A stretch of 64,000 nt of DNA from Fimenecus sp036652055 (GCA_036652055.1 JAVVWP010000007.1:4378-68377); one strand, 5' to 3'; numbered from the stretch's first letter, positions 1-7,750 are shown. The notes: generated from the letters alone by a model not told the origin. A program made the numbers and translations.

Positions 1-423
1 GTTGTTACCTTCCTTTGGCTTTTGGCTTTTTGCACATTCACTGCAAAGCCCATAAAGGACGGTTTTTGAGCCGTCAACAATAAAATTATGTTCTGTTAAA
101 ATGTGTTTAGACAGATCACCTAAAAACTCACATTCTGTGTGAAAAAGAGCGCCGCAACAGGTGCATTTTAAGTGATAATGGGAGTGATTTACTTTTCCGC
201 AATCGCTATATTGGAAACACGCACTGTCACCCTCGCCACCAATGAATTTTTTGATAATTCCGTCAGAATATAACTTTTCAAGATGCCTATAAACAGTAGT
301 TCTTCCGACACCCATATTATTTTCTTTTAAAACTGAATAAACCTTTTCGGCTGTTAAATGAGTTTCTTTATTATCTTTTAAGCATTGAAGCACTAATTCG
401 CTTTGTTTTGTAGTATACCCCAA
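1..423 (-). CDS. Fur-family metal/peroxide regulator (runs off left edge)
   Basis: Ferric-uptake-regulator family DNA-binding repressor; 141 codons are visible and no stop is reached before position 1. It has an N-terminal winged-helix region with the recognition-helix motif VGRTTVYRHLEKL, a His-rich sensor segment (HSHYH), and two CxxC pairs (CTCC and, near the end, CSEC) of the structural zinc site. The TTG start at 423 is preferred because GAGGTG lies six bases upstream; an in-frame GTG at 432 overlaps that ribosome binding site. Fur, Zur and PerR subtypes cannot be told apart by eye. A perfect 7-1-7 palindrome on its own promoter suggests autoregulation. Confidence 0.9.
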   Translation of the reverse strand, partial: MGYTTKQSELVLQCLKDNKETHLTAEKVYSVLKENNMGVGRTTVYRHLEKLYSDGIIKKFIGGEGDSACFQYSDCGKVNHSHYHLKCTCCGALFHTECEFLGDLSKHILTEHNFIVDGSKTVLYGLCSECAKSQKPKEGNN

Positions 424-446
424 TTTTTTCACCTCTAATATGAATT

Positions 447-461
447 TGAAAACCGTTTTCA
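447..461 (-). promoter_or_regulatory. 7-1-7 Fur-type operator
   Basis: TGAAAACCGTTTTCA is a perfect inverted repeat of two 7-base arms around one base, the geometry of Fur/Zur/PerR boxes. It sits just downstream of the -10 element of the fur-like gene, over the expected transcription start, so bound repressor would block initiation. The assignment to this regulator is inferred. Confidence 0.65.
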
Positions 462-462
462 T

Positions 463-491
463 ATTCTACAACATTTTATAAAAAATGTCAA
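463..491 (-). promoter_or_regulatory. Sigma-A promoter of the Fur-family gene
   Basis: On the minus strand TTGACA (486-491) and TAGAAT (463-468) are separated by exactly 17 bases. The transcription start would fall inside the palindrome at 447-461. Confidence 0.75.
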
Positions 492-494
492 GAA

Positions 495-527
495 AAAAAC
501 AGCCTTACATTTTGTAAAACTGTTTTT
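495..527 (-). terminator. Weak hairpin after the AraC-type gene
   Basis: AAAAACAG and CTGTTTTT pair across a 17-base loop, just beyond the stop of the AraC-family gene and before the fur-like promoter. The stem is A/T-rich, so it is a weak intrinsic terminator at best. Confidence 0.35.
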
Positions 528-543
528 GTGATTTTTATAAGGG

Positions 544-1374
544 TTAGCACTCTCGCCTATATTTAAGCGGAGAAACGCCAAAGACTTTTTTAAACGCCTT
601 AGAAAAAACAAGAGCGTCGCTATATCCGCAAGCAATAGAAATGTCTTTTATTGAGCAATCTGATTTTTTCAAAAGCTCGCAAGACCTTTCAAGTCGATAA
701 GTTGCAAGGTATTTTTGAGGAGATGTATTTAGATGAGTTTTAAACAAGGTAAAAAGATAGCTTCTGTTTAGCTCAACATAATTTGCAATATCATAAACAG
801 TAATTACATTTGAATAATTGTCACGAATAAAATCCTGAGCTTTTTGAATATAATAATTGTCAGAAACAATTTCATCACTGCTTTTTTTCTTTCGAGTAGT
901 TTCAGAAGAAATGATTGAAAAGAACTTGCACAGCAGACTTTGCAAAACAAATTCATTTTCAATACCTGTTGTATTATGTTTTAACATTTCAAGAACCACT
1001 TTTTCAAGTAGTATTCCGTTTGGAAGTGAAAAAATGGGAGAAGCAGCTCTATTTAAGTTCATTTCAATTAAATAATCACGAGCTTTTTCACCGTCAAAAC
1101 CTACCCAAAGATATGTCCAAGGATCATCTTGATCAGCTTCATAAAAAGCGGTTACATTAGGCTCAATTAAAAAGGCTTGACCTTTTTTTATGTCATAACT
1201 ATTTCCGTGAACTAAAAGACGCCCTTTGCCGCTTATTACATAATGAATGACAAAGTGAGCTTTTACAGACGGACCAAAGCTGTGAAGTGGTTCACAATCT
1301 TCATAGCCACAATGGCAAAGCCTAAAGTCATTAAATTTAACATTGGTTTTTTCTAATTTACAAGTGTTATCCAC
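544..1374 (-). CDS. AraC-family transcriptional regulator
   Basis: 276-residue regulator with an N-terminal cupin-like sensing domain (about residues 20-150) and two C-terminal helix-turn-helix motifs (about 175-275). The C-terminal part shows the family pattern: YVELNRSYLFTLFKTHLN, then CELLKKSDCSIKDISIACGYSD and FSKAFKKVFGVSPLKYR. Such proteins usually sense a sugar or other small ligand and activate nearby transport or catabolic genes, but no such genes are adjacent here. The GTG start at 1374 has GGAGG seven bases upstream; an ATG further upstream would add 17 residues with no ribosome binding site. Ligand and targets are unknown. Confidence 0.9.
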   Translation of the reverse strand: MDNTCKLEKTNVKFNDFRLCHCGYEDCEPLHSFGPSVKAHFVIHYVISGKGRLLVHGNSYDIKKGQAFLIEPNVTAFYEADQDDPWTYLWVGFDGEKARDYLIEMNLNRAASPIFSLPNGILLEKVVLEMLKHNTTGIENEFVLQSLLCKFFSIISSETTRKKKSSDEIVSDNYYIQKAQDFIRDNYSNVITVYDIANYVELNRSYLFTLFKTHLNTSPQKYLATYRLERSCELLKKSDCSIKDISIACGYSDALVFSKAFKKVFGVSPLKYRREC

Positions 1375-1415
1375 GAAGTGCCTCCAAAAAGTTTGTTCTT
1401 TAAATATGTGCATAA

Positions 1416-1444
1416 ATTTTAACATATTAAATGCATATGTTCAA
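1416..1444 (-). promoter_or_regulatory. Promoter of the AraC-family gene
   Basis: TTGAAC (1439-1444) and TAAAAT (1416-1421) on the minus strand with a 17-base spacer; the start codon follows about 40 bases later. Confidence 0.55.
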
Positions 1445-1533
1445 TAAAAAACTACATACAAATGAATTTTTGTTACAAAAGACAAAAAGCAATAAAATTT
1501 TTAGGCAAAAGCACAAGCGTTTTAAGCTGTATA

Positions 1534-1562
1534 TTGCTAATACAGGCAAATTAATATATAAT
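1534..1562 (+). promoter_or_regulatory. Promoter of the TrxR-like gene
   Basis: TTGCTA (1534-1539), 17-base spacer, then a consensus TATAAT (1557-1562), upstream of the GTG start at 1609. Confidence 0.65.
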
Positions 1563-1608
1563 ATGTTTAAACGGTTCAAAAGTTTTGCAACAAAATGGAG
1601 TGATTAGC

Positions 1609-2460
1609 GTGAAAAAAGTAATTATTATTGGTTCAGGTCCGGCTGGAATTTCAGCAAGCTTATATACAATCAGGGCAGGAATAGAAACAATTATTATTTC
1701 AAAAGCAGATACAGCTCTTAATAAAGCTGAAAAAATAGAAAATTATTATGGCTTTTCAGAGGGAATAAGTGGCTCTCAGCTTTACAAAAATGGAATTGAC
1801 GGAGCGTTAAGGCTTGGCGTAAAATTAATAAACGAAGAAGTTTTTGCAATTGGATACAATGAAAAGTTTACGGTTTTAACCGACAAAGCAGAGTATGACG
1901 CAGATGCGGTTATAATTTGCACAGGCTCAGGTAGGCATACGCCTAAAATCAAAGGTCTTAATGATTTTGATGGCAAAGGAATTAGCTATTGTGCAGTTTG
2001 TGATGCTTTCTTTTATAGAAATAAAGATGTTGCTGTTCTTGGAAGTGGCAGCTATGCACTTCACGAAGCAAATGAATTAGTCACTCTTGCAAAGTCGGTC
2101 ACGATTGTTACAAACGGTGAAAAAGCAAAGGCAGATTTCCCAGAAAATATGAAAGTAATAGAAAAAAAGATTTTGTCGCTGGGTGGCGAAACAACGCTCG
2201 AAAAAATTGAGTTTGACGATGGAGAAGAACTTAGCGTAAAGGGGCTTTTTATTGCATATAAGGTTGCAGGCAGTACAGCTCTTGCAAAAAAAATCGGTGC
2301 AGTTACAACTGAAAAGGCGATTAAAGTTGATGAAAATATGAAAACGAGCATAGATGGACTTTATGCAGCAGGAGATTGCACAGGCGGACTTTTGCAAATT
2401 GCAAAGGCTGTATATGAGGGAGCAAAAGCAGGAATGGAAGTTAGCAAACATTTAAGATAA
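1609..2460 (+). CDS. Thioredoxin-reductase-like FAD oxidoreductase
   Basis: 283-residue two-dinucleotide-fold flavoprotein. The FAD-binding GSGPAGISA is at the N terminus, the redox-active CAVC lies near residue 130, and the C-terminal AAGDC motif is present near residue 260. It resembles TrxB, but the second Rossmann glycine motif reads GSGSYALHEA instead of the usual GGGDSAxEEA, and the HRR motif that binds the NADPH phosphate is missing. It may therefore use NADH or a ferredoxin-type donor, as clostridial TrxR relatives do; that is inference. The GTG start is chosen because GGAG lies eight bases upstream. No thioredoxin gene is adjacent. Confidence 0.85.
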   Translation: MKKVIIIGSGPAGISASLYTIRAGIETIIISKADTALNKAEKIENYYGFSEGISGSQLYKNGIDGALRLGVKLINEEVFAIGYNEKFTVLTDKAEYDADAVIICTGSGRHTPKIKGLNDFDGKGISYCAVCDAFFYRNKDVAVLGSGSYALHEANELVTLAKSVTIVTNGEKAKADFPENMKVIEKKILSLGGETTLEKIEFDDGEELSVKGLFIAYKVAGSTALAKKIGAVTTEKAIKVDENMKTSIDGLYAAGDCTGGLLQIAKAVYEGAKAGMEVSKHLR

Positions 2461-2481
2461 AGCTATGAAATATCAAAAAAA

Positions 2482-2515
2482 CCTATATTACCGATTAAAG
2501 TAATATAGGCTTTTT
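2482..2515. terminator. Bidirectional intrinsic terminator
   Basis: A perfect 10-bp stem (CCTATATTAC with GTAATATAGG, 8-base loop) is followed by TTTTT on the plus strand and flanked by a run of A (T on the minus strand). It separates the convergent TrxR-like gene and pyk and can serve both. Confidence 0.85.
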
Positions 2516-2528
2516 ATATTTTGCAAGG

Positions 2529-4271
2529 TTAGCAAGCTGAAACTCTGCCCTCTTTTGCGTCAAGATTTACAACAGAACCTCCTGCTAAAATATCAGTTGC
2601 GTTGTGCGCCCCCGTAATAACAGGAATGTTCATTGCAAGCCCAGAAATAGCGGCGTGAGTATTTTTGCCATCGTGTTCTGTTATTATTCCAGAGGCTCGT
2701 CTTAAATACTCAACAATACTATTATCTGTTTCGGGAACAACAATAATATCACCGTCGTGAAAATTCTTTTTGAGGTCAGAAAACTTTTTGCATACACATA
2801 GTCGTGCAGAAACGGATTTTTTTGTTATTCCACTTCCAGTTACAAGAACATGACCTACAACATGAACTTTCATCATATTAGTTGTGCCTGAAACGCCGAG
2901 TGGCATACCTGCGGTTATAACAACTAAATCACCACTTTTTACTATTCCTGTTTTTTCGGTTGCTTCAACAGCGTGGTCAAAAAGAGTGTTAGTATCAGTT
3001 TCTTCGGCAATCAATATAGGAGAAACGCCCCAAGAAAGATTTAACTGACGATAAACATTTTCGGTTATAGTACAGCCGATTATAGGATATAAAGGTCTGA
3101 ATTTAGATAGCTGACGAGCAGTAGTGCCTGATTTTGTAACGGTTATAATTGCTTTGGCACCAAGGTCATGGGCGGTGGTGCAGGTTGCGTGAGAAATAGC
3201 ATTTGTAACATCAAAGGCAATATCCATATTATCTCTTGAATTAAAGCGTTTTATATAATCAATATTTTGCTCTGCTTTTTCAGCTATTCTAACCATTGTT
3301 TCGAGGGATTCAACAGGATATTTCCCCGCAGCGGTTTCGCCCGAAAGCATAATACAGCTTGTACCATCATAAATAGCGTTTGCAACATCTGTTGCCTCGG
3401 CTCTTGTAGGGCGAGGGTTTTTCATCATAGAATCAAGCATTTGCGTTGCTGTGACAACTTGTCTGCCTGCAAGATAAGCCTTTTTGATAAGCTTTTTTTG
3501 CAAAACAGGAACATCTTCAAGAGGAATTTCAACGCCCATATCCCCTCTTGCTACCATAATTCCATCAACAACACGCAGGATTTCATCAATGTTTTTAACG
3601 CCCTCCATATTTTCAATCTTAGCGATAATATTTATGGTATGGCAACCGTATTCTTCTAAAATTTGTCTTATTTCTAAAATGTCATCGGCAGTCCTTGTAA
3701 ATGATGCTGCGATAAAGTCAAAATCACCGCACTCAATTCCAAAAATTATATCAGCCCTGTCAGCTTCGCTTATAAAAGGCATTGAAAGCTTTGTGCCAGG
3801 AACATTTATGCCCTTTTTGTTTTTGACAATTCCGCCATTTATAATATTACAAATAATATCGGTATCATTAATCTTTTCAACAACCATTTCAATAAGCCCA
3901 TCATCGATAAGAACTCTTGAACCCTCTTTTAAATCTCTTGGAAGATTTTTATAGGTTACTGAAATTATATTTTCATTGCCCTCAACCTCACGGGTGGTAA
4001 GGGTTATTCTGTTTCCGCATTTAAGGTCGATTTCCTCTGCCAAATTTTTAACTCTTATTTCAGGCCCTTTTGTATCAAGAATTGTTGCAATAGGAAGATC
4101 GAGTTCTTCTCTAAGACGCTTAACAACGGCAAGCTTTTTTTCTGCATCTTCGTGAGTACAGTGCGAAAAATTAAAACGGGCGGCATTCATTCCTCCAAGC
4201 ATTAAACGCCGAAGAACATTTTCATCTTCTGTCGCAGGCCCCAATGTGCAAATTATTTTAGTTTTTCTCAT
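2529..4271 (-). CDS. pyk: Pyruvate kinase with C-terminal PEP-utiliser-like domain
   Basis: Converts phosphoenolpyruvate and ADP to pyruvate and ATP, the last ATP-yielding step of glycolysis, in the cytoplasm. The 580-residue length matches the long Bacillus/Geobacillus type: a catalytic core to about residue 475, then an extra domain (about 490-580) with the NTHAAISG segment of PEP-utilising mobile domains. Core signatures include LGPAT near the N terminus, IAKIENMEGV carrying the catalytic Lys/Glu, RGDMGVEIP, TATQMLDSM and LSGETAAGKYP. It has its own promoter and shares a terminator with the convergent flavoprotein gene. Identity is clear. Confidence 0.98.
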   Translation of the reverse strand: MRKTKIICTLGPATEDENVLRRLMLGGMNAARFNFSHCTHEDAEKKLAVVKRLREELDLPIATILDTKGPEIRVKNLAEEIDLKCGNRITLTTREVEGNENIISVTYKNLPRDLKEGSRVLIDDGLIEMVVEKINDTDIICNIINGGIVKNKKGINVPGTKLSMPFISEADRADIIFGIECGDFDFIAASFTRTADDILEIRQILEEYGCHTINIIAKIENMEGVKNIDEILRVVDGIMVARGDMGVEIPLEDVPVLQKKLIKKAYLAGRQVVTATQMLDSMMKNPRPTRAEATDVANAIYDGTSCIMLSGETAAGKYPVESLETMVRIAEKAEQNIDYIKRFNSRDNMDIAFDVTNAISHATCTTAHDLGAKAIITVTKSGTTARQLSKFRPLYPIIGCTITENVYRQLNLSWGVSPILIAEETDTNTLFDHAVEATEKTGIVKSGDLVVITAGMPLGVSGTTNMMKVHVVGHVLVTGSGITKKSVSARLCVCKKFSDLKKNFHDGDIIVVPETDNSIVEYLRRASGIITEHDGKNTHAAISGLAMNIPVITGAHNATDILAGGSVVNLDAKEGRVSAC

Positions 4272-4349
4272 ATAAGTACTCCTTTTATATAAACGCTGTA
4301 ATTGAATAATGGAAGGATTGTTAATATATTATCAAATCAACCCCATCTT

Positions 4350-4379
4350 ATTATACACTAAAAATATCAACAATAACAA
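4350..4379 (-). promoter_or_regulatory. pyk promoter
   Basis: TTGTTA (4374-4379) and consensus TATAAT (4350-4355) on the minus strand, 18-base spacer, about 80 bases before the pyk start codon. Confidence 0.6.
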
Positions 4380-4535
4380 GGATTAAATGTATTGGGCAAA
4401 GAGAATTAAAAAAGAGAAAAATGTTGAATTATGTCTAATTTAGCTAAACGCATATTAATTGAGTACAGTGCAGAGTAAATTTCAAAAAATCGTTTATAAA
4501 ATTTTTATTGGCAAAATGACGAAAACGGTAGAAAT

Positions 4536-4561
4536 AAAAGGTGAATATAAATTCACCTTTT
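4536..4561. terminator. Orphan terminator-like hairpin in a gene-poor stretch
   Basis: AAAAGGTGAA and TTCACCTTTT form a perfect 10-bp stem with a 6-base loop and short T runs in both directions. The surrounding 4380-4680 stretch holds no open reading frame I can support, so the transcript that ends here is unknown. Nothing else was seen in this stretch. Confidence 0.5.
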
Positions 4562-4680
4562 CGCAGATATATTTTGGAAAATCCTAATAAAAATCACCAA
4601 ATATTAGCATTATGATTAAATGCGAAACAAGCTGTTGGCACATTGCACAAAAATAAATTAAAAAAGTTGTGCAAAAAGTC

Positions 4681-4709
4681 TTGACAAAAATCACAAAGAG
4701 TGTTATTAT
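4681..4709 (+). promoter_or_regulatory. Consensus promoter of the 37-residue peptide gene
   Basis: Perfect TTGACA (4681-4686), 17-base spacer, TATTAT (4704-4709). It is among the best sigma-A matches in the window and points at a very short gene. Confidence 0.8.
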
Positions 4710-4744
4710 ACAGATACACCAAAAGAGAAAGGACGGTGACAACA

Positions 4745-4858
4745 ATGAATGAAACAAATGAAATGCTTGAAATGAGATTAGCAGAAGACATCATAAACGC
4801 TAAATTTTCTTTCAAAACAGTTTTAAAGGTAATCGGGCTATTTTCTATGGCAGCTTAA
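4745..4858 (+). CDS. Small 37-residue protein of unknown function
   Basis: Begins MNETNEMLEM and ends GLFSMAA. The N-terminal half is acidic and helical-looking; the C-terminal half is basic then hydrophobic (FSFKTVLKVIGLFSMAA), giving an amphipathic or membrane-touching tail. AGAAAGGA lies 11 bases before the ATG, a slightly long spacing. Its own consensus promoter and a UUCG-capped terminator at 4953-4975 define a transcript of roughly 260 bases. The same RNA could instead act as a small regulatory RNA. I do not recognise the family. Confidence 0.5.
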   Translation: MNETNEMLEMRLAEDIINAKFSFKTVLKVIGLFSMAA

Positions 4859-4952
4859 GCTCAATACCTTTAAGCAAAACCCCCGCTTTAAGTTAAATTC
4901 CCTTTTCCCTTAAAGGGTTTATATATATTTTCTTTCTTTCCAACCCCCTTTT

Positions 4953-4975
4953 GAACGCTTCGGCGTTCTTTTTTT
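4953..4975 (+). terminator. Strong intrinsic terminator with UUCG loop
   Basis: GAACGC, TTCG tetraloop, GCGTTC, then seven T. It ends the small transcript that starts near 4716. Confidence 0.9.
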
Positions 4976-4998
4976 ATTTAAAATCAGAAAAAAGCAGT

Positions 4999-5724
4999 CT
5001 AAAAGCAAATGTCGGAAAGGGCGATATACAAGGGCGAAAGCCTATCGCTTAAAAATTCTGAAAAGTCATAAGAATTATATAAAAGCAAATCCTCATCTAT
5101 ATATTTTGGAATTTTCATAATTATATTGGTTTTTTCATTGTCACAGCAAAAAAGCATTTTGCCCTTGCTGCATTCAATAAAATGGTCGACACTGTTAAGG
5201 CTTTTCCCTTTTTCATTTAGACTTTCAAAAATGTTATCAAGATTGCATTTGCCGAAGTTTAAGATTGAAACTATTGCAAAATCAGCGTCTTGTGAAAGCG
5301 TAACAATAATATCTTTTTTTGAAGAATATATTACTGCGTTTGAAATAACTGAAAGAATTGACCAAATTAGCCATTTAGCAGAGCATTTAACAAAAATTTC
5401 TTCGTCACAATAAAAACGAATTCTTTTTCCCCATTCAGAAAGAAGCAAGTCAGAAGAAAAGGTAATATTGTCACAAATTTTGCTTATATTACATTTATAT
5501 ATAGTTTTCATATCGCATTTAAGCGATTGGAGATTGCTAAGAGCTTTTAAGGAGGACATAATTTTATCAGTTGTCTTTTTTTCAATATCTTGACCATTTG
5601 ATAAATGTTTCCCTATAAAAATATTATTAAACATATTTTGAAGCTCATCACGAATTTCAGCTTCGTTTTCTCCGTTTTCTAACTTTTTTTGGAGGCTTTC
5701 TGCTCTTTCAAAGTAATCATTCAT
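4999..5724 (-). CDS. Degenerate histidine-kinase-like ATPase-fold protein
   Basis: 241 residues. A helical N-terminal half (about 1-105) is followed by a segment resembling a GHKL/HATPase domain: LIWSILSVISNAVIYSSKK (about 119-137) looks like the N-box helix of sensor kinases, then a strand-rich stretch containing VSILNFGKCNLDNIFESL. Classical G-box glycines and a DHp phospho-acceptor histidine are not evident, so ATP binding may be lost. No partner response regulator lies nearby. A perfect palindrome (5778-5794) lies just upstream. Function is unknown; the fold call is tentative. Confidence 0.6.
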   Translation of the reverse strand: MNDYFERAESLQKKLENGENEAEIRDELQNMFNNIFIGKHLSNGQDIEKKTTDKIMSSLKALSNLQSLKCDMKTIYKCNISKICDNITFSSDLLLSEWGKRIRFYCDEEIFVKCSAKWLIWSILSVISNAVIYSSKKDIIVTLSQDADFAIVSILNFGKCNLDNIFESLNEKGKSLNSVDHFIECSKGKMLFCCDNEKTNIIMKIPKYIDEDLLLYNSYDFSEFLSDRLSPLYIALSDICF

Positions 5725-5777
5725 AATTTTTCTCCGTTGTTTGAATTTTTAGGAGTCTATTTGATAATAATATTACC

Positions 5778-5794
5778 ATATTCAACTTGAATAT
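5778..5794. promoter_or_regulatory. 8-1-8 perfect palindrome, probable operator
   Basis: ATATTCAACTTGAATAT is a perfect 17-base inverted repeat between the divergent minus-strand ATPase-like gene (start 5724) and gap. It lies about 55 bases before the minus-strand gene, near its likely -35 region, and more than 100 bases upstream of the gap promoter. Confidence 0.45.
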
Positions 5795-5898
5795 TTTGTC
5801 GATTTATATCCAAAATATATCGTTTTTTGTGAGAAAGACTAATATTTTAGGCAGTTTGACAATATTTTCACATAAAAACTGTTTTTATATAAAAAATC

Positions 5899-5927
5899 TT
5901 GCAAAATTTCTCGTTTCGGTATAGAAT
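5899..5927 (+). promoter_or_regulatory. gap promoter
   Basis: TTGCAA (5899-5904), 17-base spacer, TAGAAT (5922-5927), about 45 bases before the gap start codon. Confidence 0.7.
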
Positions 5928-5971
5928 ATATGTGCAATCGAAATACAAAACAAAATTTGGAGGTAATACCA

Positions 5972-7006
5972 ATGGCAGTAAAAGTTGCAATTAATGGTTT
6001 TGGCCGTATCGGCCGTCTTGCATTCAGACAAATGTTTGGTGCAGAGGGGTATGACATCGTTGCTATCAACGATCTTACAGACCCAAAAATGCTCGCTGAT
6101 CTTCTTAAATATGATACAGCACAAGGTGGCTACTGTGGCACAATCGGCGAAGGGCTTCACACAGTTGAAGTTGGCGAAGGCTCAATCACAGTTGATGGCA
6201 AAAAAATCACAATCTATGCTATGAAAGATGCTAAAGACCTTCCTTGGGGCGAACTTGGAGTTGATGTTGTTCTTGAATGTACAGGTTTCTATACTTCAAA
6301 AGCAAAGAGCCAAGCTCATATTGATGCTGGTGCAAAAAAGGTTGTTATTTCTGCTCCTGCAGGAAATGACCTTAAAACAATAGTTTTCTCAGTTAATGAA
6401 AAAGAGCTTACAGCTGATGATACAATCATTTCTGCTGCATCTTGCACAACAAACTGCTTAGCTCCTATGGCTAATGCACTTAACAACTTTGCAAAAATTC
6501 AAAGTGGTATTATGTCAACAATCCACGCTTATACAGGCGACCAAATGATTCTTGACGGCCCTCACAGAGGTGGCGACCTTAGAAGAGCTCGTGCAGGTGC
6601 TGCTAATATCGTTCCTAACTCAACAGGCGCTGCAAAAGCAATCGGTCTTGTTATTCCTGAGCTTAACGGAAAGCTTATCGGTTCTGCACAAAGAGTTCCT
6701 GTTCCAACAGGTTCAACAACAATCCTTACAGCAGTTGTTAAAGGCAAAGATGTTACTGTTGATGCTATAAACGCAGCTATGAAGGCTGATGCTTCTGCTT
6801 CTTTCGGATATAACACTGACCAAATCGTTTCTTCTGATGTTATCGGAATGAGATATGGTTCACTCTTTGACTCTACTCAAACAATGGTTGCTTCTCTTGG
6901 AGATGACCTTTATCAAGTACAAGTTGTTTCTTGGTATGATAATGAGAACAGCTATACAAGCCAAATGGTTAGAACTATTAAATATTTCGCAGAGCTTTCT
7001 AAATAA
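5972..7006 (+). CDS. gap: Glyceraldehyde-3-phosphate dehydrogenase
   Basis: NAD-dependent oxidative phosphorylation of glyceraldehyde 3-phosphate to 1,3-bisphosphoglycerate in glycolysis. 344 residues, normal for the family. The Rossmann motif INGFGRIGR is at the N terminus, the catalytic cysteine lies in ASCTTNCLAP near residue 155, and the C-terminal WYDNENSY segment is present. GGAGG lies nine bases before the chosen ATG; an in-frame ATG 14 codons upstream falls at the promoter and is not used. Monocistronic, with promoter and terminator of its own. Codon usage looks that of a highly expressed gene. Confidence 0.98.
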   Translation: MAVKVAINGFGRIGRLAFRQMFGAEGYDIVAINDLTDPKMLADLLKYDTAQGGYCGTIGEGLHTVEVGEGSITVDGKKITIYAMKDAKDLPWGELGVDVVLECTGFYTSKAKSQAHIDAGAKKVVISAPAGNDLKTIVFSVNEKELTADDTIISAASCTTNCLAPMANALNNFAKIQSGIMSTIHAYTGDQMILDGPHRGGDLRRARAGAANIVPNSTGAAKAIGLVIPELNGKLIGSAQRVPVPTGSTTILTAVVKGKDVTVDAINAAMKADASASFGYNTDQIVSSDVIGMRYGSLFDSTQTMVASLGDDLYQVQVVSWYDNENSYTSQMVRTIKYFAELSK

Positions 7007-7016
7007 TTAACTTTTG

Positions 7017-7047
7017 CCCATCTGCATAAAAGCAGATGGGTAATTTT
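7017..7047 (+). terminator. gap terminator
   Basis: CCCATCTGC pairs with GCAGATGGG across six bases, followed by TAATTTT, eleven bases after the gap stop. Confidence 0.8.
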
Positions 7048-7071
7048 GTGCAAATTTTTATTATTATTATG

Positions 7072-7100
7072 TTTACATTGTACAAGGCTTGTGTTATAAT
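7072..7100 (+). promoter_or_regulatory. Promoter of the sortase operon
   Basis: TTTACA (7072-7077), 17-base spacer, consensus TATAAT (7095-7100). The roughly 65-base leader that follows contains a hairpin (ATATTGGG 7111-7118 with CCCGATAT 7135-7142). Confidence 0.7.
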
Positions 7101-7171
7101 AACAATACTTATATTGGGTATATAGCTATCACTGCCCGATATGAAATATATTACAAAGGGAGATTTCCTAC

Positions 7172-7750
7172 ATGAAAAAATTGGCTAGCCTTATGATTGT
7201 AGCTGTTCTTCTTGTCGTTTCTTGCGTTTCAGCTTTTGCTGCAACAGGAATTAACGATTATGAGAAAAAAACAATTGAGTATGTTAAAACAGCTTATGTT
7301 GTTAACAAAACTACAATCACAGTTCCAGCAGAGTACATTACAGCACTTGAGAATATTTTCGCAACTGTTGACATGACAGAGGCACAATATAATCAAGTTA
7401 AAACAATCCTTGACGAAGCTCTTGCTTTCTGTAAAGCAAACAACCTTCAAAAACTTGAGGATATTACAGCTAAAGGTGCTGCTAAAACACTTATCGATTA
7501 TGCAAACAAAGCACTCGGCATTTTCGGTTATAGCGTTAAAGTTAGTGGCTCATTAGCAGATGCTGACCACGGCACATTAACAATTGTTGATGCTAATGGC
7601 AAGACTGTTGCTATTCTCCATCCAGCAGTTATTACTAAGACCGGTGCTGATTTCACATCAGCAGCATTCTGTGGCGTTGCTGCTCTTGCAGTTCTCGCAG
7701 CAGCAGGCGTTAGCGTTAAGCGTTTCCGCAAGGAAGCTGATGAAGACTAA
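7172..7750 (+). CDS. Secreted protein, probable sortase substrate
   Basis: 192 residues with a Sec signal peptide (MKKLASLMIVAVLL, cleavage likely after AFA), a helical middle domain (about 25-130), a short strand-rich part, and a C-terminal sorting-signal-like end: ITKTG (154-158), a hydrophobic span of about 20 residues, then the basic KRFRK tail. ITKTG departs from LPxTG but keeps the K-T-G core of clostridial PKTG-type signals. The sortase gene overlaps its 3' end, which supports a substrate/enzyme pair. The middle domain matches no family I know. Attachment to the wall is inferred, not shown. Confidence 0.75.
   Translation: MKKLASLMIVAVLLVVSCVSAFAATGINDYEKKTIEYVKTAYVVNKTTITVPAEYITALENIFATVDMTEAQYNQVKTILDEALAFCKANNLQKLEDITAKGAAKTLIDYANKALGIFGYSVKVSGSLADADHGTLTIVDANGKTVAILHPAVITKTGADFTSAAFCGVAALAVLAAAGVSVKRFRKEADED

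Noticed and set aside
7229..7731. Long antisense frames across the sortase substrate gene
   Set aside because: They mirror the coding bias of the plus-strand gene, have no ribosome binding sites and encode Cys/Leu-rich or Ala/Thr-rich low-complexity text. The same holds for antisense frames over gap, rplB, spoIIE and the paralog pair.
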